Virus record (IMG/VR): IMGVR_UViG_3300032316_001083
Span: 1 to 22,716 of that record
Source of the DNA: a virus
Direction: 5' to 3' (one strand)
DNA length: 22,716 nucleotides
Part shown: one piece after another, positions 8,165 through 14,696 of the stretch
Layout of the letters: the number at the start of each line of letters is the position of its first letter
How positions within the stretch are numbered: position 1 is the stretch's first letter
Position numbers and translations under genes: made by a program
The notes under the pieces: model-generated
What the model was told of the DNA's origin: nothing
The model's input: only the letters and a program-made list of their open reading frames with translations
Database searches by the model: none

Positions 8165-8171
8165 ACTGATT
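8151..8171. promoter_or_regulatory. 9-bp inverted repeat (operator-like or weak terminator)
   Basis: The arms AATCAGTTT (8151-8159) and AAACTGATT (8163-8171) are perfect with a three-base loop. On the minus strand the second arm runs into a T tract, so it may act as a second, weak terminator behind the strong one. It also covers the candidate -35, so it could be an operator. TTTGGAAAA is directly repeated at 8157-8165 and 8170-8178. Confidence 0.5.
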
Positions 8172-8200
8172 TGGAAAAATTTAAGGCAGTGCGCCAATCA

Positions 8201-8231
8201 AAAAAAAGCCCCAGATTTCTCTGGGGCTTTT
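8201..8231 (-). terminator. Rho-independent terminator after the major capsid gene
   Basis: On the minus strand the stem GCCCCAGA/TCTGGGGC has a GAAA loop and is followed by seven Ts; flanking A/T bases extend the pairing to about 12 bp. It starts 24 bases after the capsid stop, the expected place to end the highly expressed head mRNA. The opposite strand also has a short T run, so some bidirectional action is possible. Confidence 0.9.
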
Positions 8232-8255
8232 CCTTTAAACTCAAAGAGTTGGAGG

Positions 8256-9170
8256 CTACACTCCGGGAGTCCCGTACACCGTGCGCGGGTCGGTCCAACC
8301 GAAAACGTAACGTTCGGTCGCCTTGTAGCGCATAGAGTCAGTCTCGAAGTCGCCCTCCATGCTCTTCTCGAGCGGGCGGCGCATCAGAAGCTTCAGGCCT
8401 TCCGGCGCGTCCGTCTGGATCCACCAAGCGGTGGTCGAGGTCAGACGCGACAGGTTGGCCTGGCCGCCGGACAGCAGCCCCATGGAGTTCACGGGGTTGA
8501 TGTCGTTGTCGGCCGTGCCAGTACGCAGCACGCTCTTCAGCAGCACTTCCGCCTGGAAGACGTTAGACGGCGAGACCACCAGCTTCTTCGGCTGCAGACG
8601 GATGCGCTTGCCGTTGTTGTCAACGGCGTTGCGGATCTGGATCAGCAGCTGCTCAAGCGACGTCTGCGAGAGGTTCGCAGCAGTCGTCAGCTGGTTGCTG
8701 AACGTGCCGTTGACGATCGGGTGGTTGTTGGCGACGAGCGAGACGCCGTCACCGCCAAGGAACGCGCCGTTAAACGCGCGGTTCAGGATGTTCGCACCCA
8801 GCGTTTCCTTGGTCTCGATCAGCGACTGAGCAAGGTGGCGGGCGTAGGTCTGCCCGATCTTGATGTGGTCGCCGTCTTCAACCAGCACCTTCGTCAGCGC
8901 GAAGGCGAGGCCGTAGACCTTGTAGAGGTAGCGCTGGATGAACAGCACACCGCCCGACTGGTAGGTGACCGGGGTGCCGTCCGGCAGCTCAGGAGCCGCG
9001 CCGAAGCCGTACAGAACCGGCTCTTCATGGTAGTTGCGCGGGGTGCCCCGGCTCTCCTTGAAGACCTGCTTGTACTCATCAGCACGCTGCTCGTAGATGC
9101 CATCGAACTCCTCAGAGATGATGGGTTCAACGATCGACCGGAACTGGGTCGAGTTCATCGGCATTGCCAT
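8256..9170 (-). CDS. Major capsid protein (304 aa)
   Basis: The size, position (after scaffold and two head genes, directly before a strong terminator) and sequence fit a phage major capsid protein. The start MAMPMNSTQF follows GAGGAGGGCC. An N-terminal helix-rich arm (residues ~8-45, IVEPIISEEFDGIYEQRADE) leads to a body with RYLYKVYGLAFALTKVLVED and GQTYARHLAQSLIETKETLG. A long loop has NNHPIVNGTFSNQ, and LQPKKLVVSPSNVFQAEVLL is typical of capsid proteins that use arrays of such loops. The C-terminal FETDSMRYKATERYVFGWTDPR pattern matches the ends of HK97-fold coats. The HK97 fold is inferred from family knowledge; no structure can be computed here. It forms the procapsid shell with the scaffold and perhaps the GroES-like partner. 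Confidence 0.88.
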   Translation of the reverse strand: MAMPMNSTQFRSIVEPIISEEFDGIYEQRADEYKQVFKESRGTPRNYHEEPVLYGFGAAPELPDGTPVTYQSGGVLFIQRYLYKVYGLAFALTKVLVEDGDHIKIGQTYARHLAQSLIETKETLGANILNRAFNGAFLGGDGVSLVANNHPIVNGTFSNQLTTAANLSQTSLEQLLIQIRNAVDNNGKRIRLQPKKLVVSPSNVFQAEVLLKSVLRTGTADNDINPVNSMGLLSGGQANLSRLTSTTAWWIQTDAPEGLKLLMRRPLEKSMEGDFETDSMRYKATERYVFGWTDPRTVYGTPGV

Positions 9171-9184
9171 GGCTCAGGCCCTCC

Positions 9185-9739
9185 TCAGAACGGGGTCACA
9201 GCGGCAGCAAACTGGTGCTCCGCAATCTTGACCTGAACAATGGTGAACGCGTCGCCCGGCACGTTGTTGAGCTCGGTCGCGATGTTCAGAACCACGAGCT
9301 GGCCCTGCACAGAGGCAGAGGTCGCCGCGTTCATCGTCGCCGTGGACATGCCGAGGCCGTTGTTCGCCGCGATGTTCGTGAAGTCGGCCTGCTGGCCGAT
9401 TTCAGAAATCGTGATCGGGCCATCCGCCTGGATCTCGTAAACGATCTCCGGGTCGAACGTGTAGTAGCCAACGATCTCGGTCGCAACGGTGTTCGCGGGC
9501 CAGAAGTTCGAGACCACGCGACGGCCAGTAGCCGGCGTGAACTCGCAGCCCTGGAACGACCCGACGATCGGGTCGCCGACAGCGGCGGCCTGCAGAGTGC
9601 CGTCGGTGCCGATCTTCACAGGCTGGCCCGTGAAGATGTTAGCGGCATAGGTCGACAGGATAGTGCCTGCCTCCTGCCGGATCACCCCGGAGGGGTGCTT
9701 CGCCGGGCGGAGCCCGAACGGTGCGTTAACCGAAGACAT
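9185..9739 (-). CDS. Capsid-associated / decoration-like structural protein (184 aa)
   Basis: The start MSSVNAPFGLRPAKHPSG carries the NAPFGLRP opening that I know from a family of virion proteins in marine and soil podoviruses. Further features are IFTGQPVKIGTDG, VGDPIVGSFQGCEF, a YYTFDPEIVYEIQADGPI segment and a beta-rich, acidic composition. It stands immediately upstream of the capsid gene, with 14 bases between its stop and the capsid ATG. The SD is weak (AGAG about eight bases before the ATG). Such a protein is probably a head-stabilising or decoration protein present in many copies. Being a second capsid-fold protein cannot be excluded. Confidence 0.75.
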   Translation of the reverse strand: MSSVNAPFGLRPAKHPSGVIRQEAGTILSTYAANIFTGQPVKIGTDGTLQAAAVGDPIVGSFQGCEFTPATGRRVVSNFWPANTVATEIVGYYTFDPEIVYEIQADGPITISEIGQQADFTNIAANNGLGMSTATMNAATSASVQGQLVVLNIATELNNVPGDAFTIVQVKIAEHQFAAAVTPF

Positions 9740-9783
9740 CCTATGTCTCTTTCACGCAAGGGGTTGGGGAATCCCACGCTTCT

Positions 9784-10320
9784 CTAGGTGAAGATCGGCG
9801 TGGGTACATGGCGCCGCATGTCTGACGTACCGTCGCCCTCCATCACGTTCGACCCCATCGCGCGAGCCTGCTCGCGAATTAGGTCGGCCGTCTCGGCCAG
9901 CTTGCTCTCCTCCTCCATCGGCATCCGGTGATGCGCCTCGGCCATGTACCGCTGGTACAGAGCGTTGGGCAGCTTGAAAGCCAGCATCTCGTTGACGCCG
10001 ACCATGCCTTGGTATTCGCCCGTCTTCAGAGTGGAGTACTCCCAGCCGGGCACGTCCTTGGCGGTGATCGGCTCGTAACCGAGGCGGATACGGGCCTGGA
10101 TGGTGTCGCGAGGATTCTTCGTGGTGAGCCAGCAAACGTGATAGCCGGGGATCTCCGGCAGATCAGGCAGCGCAGACTGCCAGAACGACTGGCGGAACAT
10201 AGAGACGCGGTCGTTGTCCGACAGCTCTCGGTCCTGGGTCACAGCACGATCCTGCATCGCGCGGTCAGACCTGTCCGAGCCCATGCTCTTCTTCAGGCGT
10301 TCGTCAATCGAGTTGGTCAT
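9784..10320 (-). CDS. Conserved phage head-region protein of unknown function (178 aa)
   Basis: I chose ATG 10320 because AGGAG lies eight bases upstream; a GTG at 10329 is too close to the SD. The N-terminus is charged (SIDERLKKSMGSDRSDRAMQ). The core reads SFWQSALPDLPEIPGYHVCW, then RDTIQARIRLGYEPI and DVPGWEYSTLKTGEYQGMVG, followed by a helical AEAHHRMPMEEESKLAETAD stretch. The Trp/Pro-rich core with LGYEP resembles a hypothetical protein often found between scaffold and capsid genes in this phage type. No enzymatic motif is seen. Its place in the head cluster suggests a capsid-assembly or minor head protein. Confidence 0.75.
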   Translation of the reverse strand: MTNSIDERLKKSMGSDRSDRAMQDRAVTQDRELSDNDRVSMFRQSFWQSALPDLPEIPGYHVCWLTTKNPRDTIQARIRLGYEPITAKDVPGWEYSTLKTGEYQGMVGVNEMLAFKLPNALYQRYMAEAHHRMPMEEESKLAETADLIREQARAMGSNVMEGDGTSDMRRHVPTPIFT

Positions 10321-10334
10321 GTCACTCACTCCTA

Positions 10335-11240
10335 TCAGCGAGTTGCGTTGCGTTCAGCGTCAGCCATGCGTTGCAGCACGCGCTTGCGCTTTTCTTTGTC
10401 ATCCCACACGCCACCCTCGATCATGGCCTGCTTGGCCTCGGGGCTGACGTAGACTTCCCGCCTTGTAGACGACAAGGCATGCTCTCGGCCACCACCGATT
10501 GGTGGGCCGCGACGAGTTGCCGGTCCAGGCTTCTGGGACGCGCCGGTGCGGGACGGCAGCCGCTTCTCGACGCGGCGCTGCAGCTCGTCCCAATACTCTG
10601 CCGTGGTCGGATCCCAGCCCTCGGCCGCCAGGCGATTGTCAATCGTGTTGACAATCGCGCTCTCTTCGTCCTTGGCGTCGGGATCGTACCAGGGGTTGTC
10701 TTCCATCCACTCCTGAGCGTGCGTCTTCAGGCGAGGATCCACGCGCTCGGTGGGCGCGTCGGACTGCTGGAAGCGGGTCTTCACCGCAGCCAGCTGGCGG
10801 GCCTCCTCAAGGGCCTCGTCGCGGGCGCGGAGGGCCTGTGCGGTCTTGGCCCCGTCGCCGCGCTGGACGGCGTCCGCAAGAACGCGCTCGGCCTGATGGG
10901 CGCGGCTCTGGGCGGTGTAGAGCCGCTCGTCGACCGCCCGCAGATCTTGCTGAACCGTGCGGCCCTCAAGGGACTGCAGGCGGCGCTCAAGTTCCTCGTT
11001 CCGTCGGCGGAGCGTGTCCAGCTCCGCCAGCGTCATCTCCTTGCCCTTGCGCCGGCGATCGCGAGCGCGGCGGCGCTCCTCACGCCGAGCCGCCCGGACC
11101 TCGGCAGAGCCGCCTTCAGGGCTGTCCTCGCCCTCGCCCTCGGCAGAGCCAGAAAGCCGCTCGTCGTCGTCCTGCTCCGGCGGCGTCTCGACGGCGACGA
11201 TCTCGTCGTCGTCCTTCTCGGTAATCTTCTCGGTATTCAT
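10335..11240 (-). CDS. Scaffold protein (301 aa)
   Basis: The ATG at 11240 has AAGGAG six bases upstream. Residues 1-45 are very acidic, ~48-67 very basic (RREERRRARDRRRKGK), and ~68-165 form a predicted coiled coil (LAELDTLRRRNEELERRLQS onward). A middle segment has HAQEWMEDNPWYDPDAKDEE, and the Arg-rich C-terminus carries EVYVSPEAKQAMIEGGVWDD then KEKRKRVLQRM. Charged, helical, low-aromatic composition plus location upstream of the capsid gene are the hallmarks of an internal scaffold. The basic C-terminal helix would contact the capsid protein, as in P22-type scaffolds (known for the family, inferred here). No protease gene or domain is seen nearby, so the scaffold may leave intact. Confidence 0.85.
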   Translation of the reverse strand: MNTEKITEKDDDEIVAVETPPEQDDDERLSGSAEGEGEDSPEGGSAEVRAARREERRRARDRRRKGKEMTLAELDTLRRRNEELERRLQSLEGRTVQQDLRAVDERLYTAQSRAHQAERVLADAVQRGDGAKTAQALRARDEALEEARQLAAVKTRFQQSDAPTERVDPRLKTHAQEWMEDNPWYDPDAKDEESAIVNTIDNRLAAEGWDPTTAEYWDELQRRVEKRLPSRTGASQKPGPATRRGPPIGGGREHALSSTRREVYVSPEAKQAMIEGGVWDDKEKRKRVLQRMADAERNATR

Positions 11241-11263
11241 GCTCGGCTCCTTTCAGCCAGGCG

Positions 11264-11692
11264 TCAGATGAAGGCCTTGATGGCCAGCGGGTCGCAGGTC
11301 ACTTTGCCGAGCACGTCGAGGTCGTTGAAGATCACGAACATCGCCGGCTCGTCGCGGTTTTCGGTCGGGACTTCCCACCGATCGCCGCCATACTTGGGGA
11401 CGCGAACGAAATCGCCCGGGCCGCACCATGCGCCCTCTTTCCACTCCTGCATGGTGTCGCGGTTGCGGAAGGCGAGCGGACCCATGGCGACAACCTTCGC
11501 CACCTGGGTGTTCCACTTCTCGGTGTCCTTAGTCTCGGACGTCAGAATGATGCCGCCCGCACTCTTCATCTTCGGCGTGCGGATCTGCACCAGGATTCGC
11601 GACCCTGCTGGTTCCACACCCGGATCTGCGGCCGGAAATGCCTGCCGCAGGCGCTCAGTAGACTGGTCTGCCGACGTGACGCTCGATGCCAC
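11264..11692 (-). CDS. GroES-like co-chaperonin (142 aa)
   Basis: The GTG at 11692 is chosen because GAGGAGA lies about six bases upstream; it overlaps the 3' end of the preceding gene by 38 bases. After a ~28-residue leader the protein reads SRILVQIRTPKMKSAGGIIL. This aligns with the GroES start and mobile loop, in which a G-G-I-(V/I)-L motif (here residues 46-50) docks on GroEL. AKVVAMGPLAF and WCGPGDFVRVPKYGG follow like the GroES beta-barrel strands (EVLAVG, VKVGDIVIF). It is longer than bacterial GroES (~97 residues). It sits just upstream of scaffold and capsid genes, so it probably makes host GroEL suitable for folding the capsid protein, as T4 gp31 does. The function is inferred from motif and place. 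Confidence 0.82.
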   Translation of the reverse strand: MASSVTSADQSTERLRQAFPAADPGVEPAGSRILVQIRTPKMKSAGGIILTSETKDTEKWNTQVAKVVAMGPLAFRNRDTMQEWKEGAWCGPGDFVRVPKYGGDRWEVPTENRDEPAMFVIFNDLDVLGKVTCDPLAIKAFI

Positions 11693-11879
11693 CGTCCATC
11701 TCCTCAAGGCGATCTCCGATTGCCATTTCGACAACCTCAATCGCGCGTTGTAGACCGGCATACATGCCGGTCACCCTCCCGTACTCGAACGCGTCGCGTC
11801 CTGCCGGGCTGCTCATGGCCTGATGCGCAATCTCATTGAGTTCGCGCTTCAGGGCGGACAATATCCGCGCTTCTGACAT
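11655..11879 (-). CDS. Small helical hypothetical protein (74 aa)
   Basis: I prefer the ATG at 11879 (MSEARILSALKRELNEIAHQ); an in-frame TTG at 11897 is possible but less likely. No clear SD is seen. The protein is a helical, charged chain with AMSSPAGRDAFEYGRVTGMY and AGLQRAIEVVEMAIGDRLEE, which resembles small phage proteins of about this length found next to co-chaperonin or portal genes. There is no membrane segment. Its 3' end overlaps the start of the GroES-like gene, which points to translational coupling. Function unknown. Confidence 0.72.
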   Translation of the reverse strand: MSEARILSALKRELNEIAHQAMSSPAGRDAFEYGRVTGMYAGLQRAIEVVEMAIGDRLEEMDGGIERHVGRPVY

Positions 11880-11918
11880 TATGGTGCCGCCGGGCAATAC
11901 GCAAGCATTGTTCTGCGA

Positions 11919-12068
11919 TTACTTCACAGGAGCCTTGCTGCCGTGCGTCTTGCCGTCGGTCGAGCGGATCGGTGCCTTCGGCATGTTCGTCTTGTTCCCC
12001 GTCGTCGGGTTGTTGCCCATCGCGAGGTTCTTGCGCTGCGGGATCAGATTGGCGTTCGGGGTCTTCAT
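11919..12068 (-). CDS. Tiny basic hypothetical protein (49 aa)
   Basis: The ATG at 12068 lies 11 bases after the portal stop and has AAGGA seven bases upstream. The product begins MKTPNANLIPQRKNLAMGNN and ends THGSKAPVK; it is Lys/Asn/Pro-rich, strongly basic and probably disordered. The close spacing and SD make it a credible gene although it is very short. No family is recognised; it could be a small structural or nucleic-acid-binding peptide of the head. Confidence 0.6.
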   Translation of the reverse strand: MKTPNANLIPQRKNLAMGNNPTTGNKTNMPKAPIRSTDGKTHGSKAPVK

Positions 12069-12079
12069 GGCACTATCCT

Positions 12080-14662
12080 TCAGGGAGACGGGTTGATGCC
12101 GGTGCCCGTCGACAGGTCCGATCGGTTGCCGGCGAGAATCTCGGCGCTGGAAATGCGCAGAGCGGTGTCGTTGTCCTGGGTGTTGATGGCTTGGCGCGCC
12201 GCCAGTTCGGCCATCTTGCGCTTGTCCTCCGCAGCCTGGCGCTCGGCCTGCAGCTGGGCGTCGGCGTCAACACGCATCTGCTCGACCGCGAGGTCGGTCT
12301 GCTGCTCCATCGAGCGCTCCTGCATCTTGATCTGGTCAAGCTGCGCGTCGCGCTGGTTCTCGGCCTGCTGGAGGGCCAGCCTCTGCTGGTCGAGCTGGGC
12401 GCGCTGGGCGTCGGCCTGAGCGCGCTGCTGCAGGGCCTGCATCTGCACCTGGCCGGGGTCGGTCGGGCGCGGCTGCATGGACTGCACATACTGGATGGCC
12501 TGCTGCAGGATGGGCGGCAGCTGCGCGAGCGCAGAAGACCCAGCCGCCATGACGTCATCGGACGCCACCGCCAGCATGCGATCGAAGTTCTGGTTCACCT
12601 CGGGATCCTTCGGATCCATGAGCTGAGAGATGTCCATGCCCGCAGCTTCGGTGGTGAGGCTGAACACGGCGCTCACATACCAGAGCGCGATGTGGTCGCG
12701 CAGGTGCGTGATGACGGACGGGATGAAGGTGGGCGAAATGGCCGGGTTCTGGCCGAAAACCGGGCTCATCAGGAAGTCCAGGTGGACCTTGATGTGCGCG
12801 ACGTGATCCTGATCGGGGAAGGCGACGATCGGCCGGCCCATGGTCGCAGCGACGTTCTCGTTCACCGGGTTCATGCGCTCCGGTTCCGGCTTCGGGATCA
12901 GGAGGCGCTTGGCCGCGTCGGGGATCTTGCTCTGCTCGAGAATCATCTCCTCGACCTTGCGGAGGTCGTAGAGCTGCGGCATCGCGGCGGCGCGCTGGGC
13001 GATGAGCGCCACCTGGGCGTGGCGCTGCACGTCGGAGAAGATGTTGGGGTCGGAGACCGGGACGACGTCAAGCGGGCCTTCGAAGTCCGCGCGACGCACC
13101 ATGATCTCGCCGGTGTCGTCGTAGACCTCGCTCTCCTCGAGGTACGTGTAGTTAATCCGGTGGAGGATGCGCAGCGCCCGGCCCATCGCGTTATGCAGGC
13201 GCGCGTGGATGGAGGAGAACACGGTCATGCCCTGCTCGATGAGCGCGAGCGTGGTGCCGACCGGCTGGTTCTGGTTCGTCTCGCCCAGCTTGTCGAAGCT
13301 GGTGCGGACGACGTTCTTGCCAGCGTCCACCATGAAGCCCAGCAGCTGGAACAGCACCGGGCTCGGCTGGTTGTACGGCAAGGGCATGATGGCCTTGCGG
13401 ATGTCGTCGACGTTCAGCGGCGCTTCGATCTCGTTGATCGAGGCCGGGTCGATCGACATCGACTGGCCGCCCTTACCGGCGGAGCGCATCCGCAGGAGGG
13501 TCTGCGAGTTGCTGATGTGGGCGCTGTCAAGCAGGGCGCGGAGGGCGCCGGTGGAGGCGCCGGAGAGGCCGCCGATCATGTGCGGGAGGCCAATCGGGTA
13601 GGCGCCGCGCCAGGGGATGAAGGGCCACTCGACAAACCAGTGCAGCTCTTCGCGGCGCTCGTCCTCAGGATCCCAGTTGCGGTAGATCGAGAGCACCGAG
13701 CGCGTGGCGCTGTCGATCGTCACGACATACGGCGAGGGAGGCTCGTCCTGGTCTTCTTCGATCTCGATCTCGGCGTGGCAGTAGATCTCGAAGATCGTGC
13801 GTAGGCCGTCGTCGTTGTAGGCGTCCTGGTCGCGGCCCTCGATCTTGTCGTTGGCCTTGGCCGGCCCCGTCTGGTCGATCTGGGTCTCGGGTATCAGGTC
13901 GACGTCGCGGTACATGCCGGACGAGACGCGCCGGGTGTACTCCAGCTCGGTGATGTACTGGACGTGCGTCCTGCGCTCGGCGGTCTCAAACGAGGTCGCG
14001 GCAAACGGCAGGTACATATCGTCGATCGGGACGAACATGGCACGCGGGCGCTTCAGGCGCGGATCCCAGTAGAGCTTCAGGTACTGGGCGCCGCCGAGCG
14101 GAACCTGCGTGATGGTCTGCTCCAGCTCGGGCCGGAACTCCGTCATCTGCTGGGTCAGCTGCCAGTTCATGTAGCGCTTCTTGCGCTCGGCCTTGTCAAG
14201 CTTCTTCTGCGTGACTTCGCCCGGGATCTTGGTCTTCACCGGGCCGTCGGGCGGCAGCAGTTCCTTCAGGGCGCGGGCGGCGAAGTCAACGGCCGCCTCG
14301 GTCAGGAGCGGGTGGACGACGCGGGACGCGCCCTCGAACTGGGCGCCGCCGGGGGCGTCGTCACCGAGCCCGGTGCGGCGCAGGCCTTCCTCGTACTGCT
14401 CGTCGCGCTTCTTGCGCGCTTCCTTGTCGCGGGTGACTTTGTCGTAGAGCTCGGTCGCGACCGTCGACAGGACGCTGTCGGGGAGCGCCTCCGCCAGGTT
14501 GGCGAAGTGATCCGGGTTGGCTTCGGCCGGGTCATCGTCGTCGAAGCGAACGATGGCGCCGCCATCTTCGGTGTTCTCGACGCTGTCGTCGACGTCGAGC
14601 GGCATGAGCTGCCCGTCGCCGTCGTCGTCGTCAGCAGGGAGGTCCAGGTCTTCGGGCGTCAT
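12080..14662 (-). CDS. Portal protein (860 aa), long podovirus type
   Basis: A very large protein downstream of the terminases. Residues 1-55 are acidic and disordered; ~80-115 read RKKRDEQYEEGLRRTGLGDD. Then come ASRVVHPLLTEAAVDFAARA and LKELLPPDGPVKTKIPG, characteristic of the N-terminal wing of P22/N4-like portals. LGGAQYLKLYWDPRLKRPRA, a VEWPFIPWRGAYPIGLPHM stretch and FDKLGETNQNQPVGTTLALI are further portal-like signatures; VGTT(L/I/M)AL(I/L)EQG recurs in large podovirus portals. From ~730 to ~825 a Gln/Ala/Arg-rich coiled coil forms a long C-terminal barrel or tail. The ring of twelve subunits forms the DNA channel and binds the terminase. Its length far exceeds siphovirus portals (~400-500). 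The SD is weak (AGAG). Confidence 0.88.
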   Translation of the reverse strand: MTPEDLDLPADDDDGDGQLMPLDVDDSVENTEDGGAIVRFDDDDPAEANPDHFANLAEALPDSVLSTVATELYDKVTRDKEARKKRDEQYEEGLRRTGLGDDAPGGAQFEGASRVVHPLLTEAAVDFAARALKELLPPDGPVKTKIPGEVTQKKLDKAERKKRYMNWQLTQQMTEFRPELEQTITQVPLGGAQYLKLYWDPRLKRPRAMFVPIDDMYLPFAATSFETAERRTHVQYITELEYTRRVSSGMYRDVDLIPETQIDQTGPAKANDKIEGRDQDAYNDDGLRTIFEIYCHAEIEIEEDQDEPPSPYVVTIDSATRSVLSIYRNWDPEDERREELHWFVEWPFIPWRGAYPIGLPHMIGGLSGASTGALRALLDSAHISNSQTLLRMRSAGKGGQSMSIDPASINEIEAPLNVDDIRKAIMPLPYNQPSPVLFQLLGFMVDAGKNVVRTSFDKLGETNQNQPVGTTLALIEQGMTVFSSIHARLHNAMGRALRILHRINYTYLEESEVYDDTGEIMVRRADFEGPLDVVPVSDPNIFSDVQRHAQVALIAQRAAAMPQLYDLRKVEEMILEQSKIPDAAKRLLIPKPEPERMNPVNENVAATMGRPIVAFPDQDHVAHIKVHLDFLMSPVFGQNPAISPTFIPSVITHLRDHIALWYVSAVFSLTTEAAGMDISQLMDPKDPEVNQNFDRMLAVASDDVMAAGSSALAQLPPILQQAIQYVQSMQPRPTDPGQVQMQALQQRAQADAQRAQLDQQRLALQQAENQRDAQLDQIKMQERSMEQQTDLAVEQMRVDADAQLQAERQAAEDKRKMAELAARQAINTQDNDTALRISSAEILAGNRSDLSTGTGINPSP

Positions 14663-14696
14663 CGGATCTCTTCGCGGTCAGAGATGGGGGCCGGCA

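Noticed and set aside
8107-8298. 64-residue upstream extension of the endonuclease
   Set aside because: It would run through the capsid terminator and the end of the capsid gene; the GGAGGT directly before ATG 8106 decides the start.
8121-9236. Rightward 371-codon frame opposite the capsid gene
   Set aside because: Antisense shadow: Arg/Val/Leu/Asp-rich with no domain, while the leftward frame encodes a clear capsid protein.
11972-13804. Rightward 610-codon frame opposite the portal gene
   Set aside because: Long only because of GC-rich codon bias; His/Arg/Val/Leu composition and no recognisable motif.
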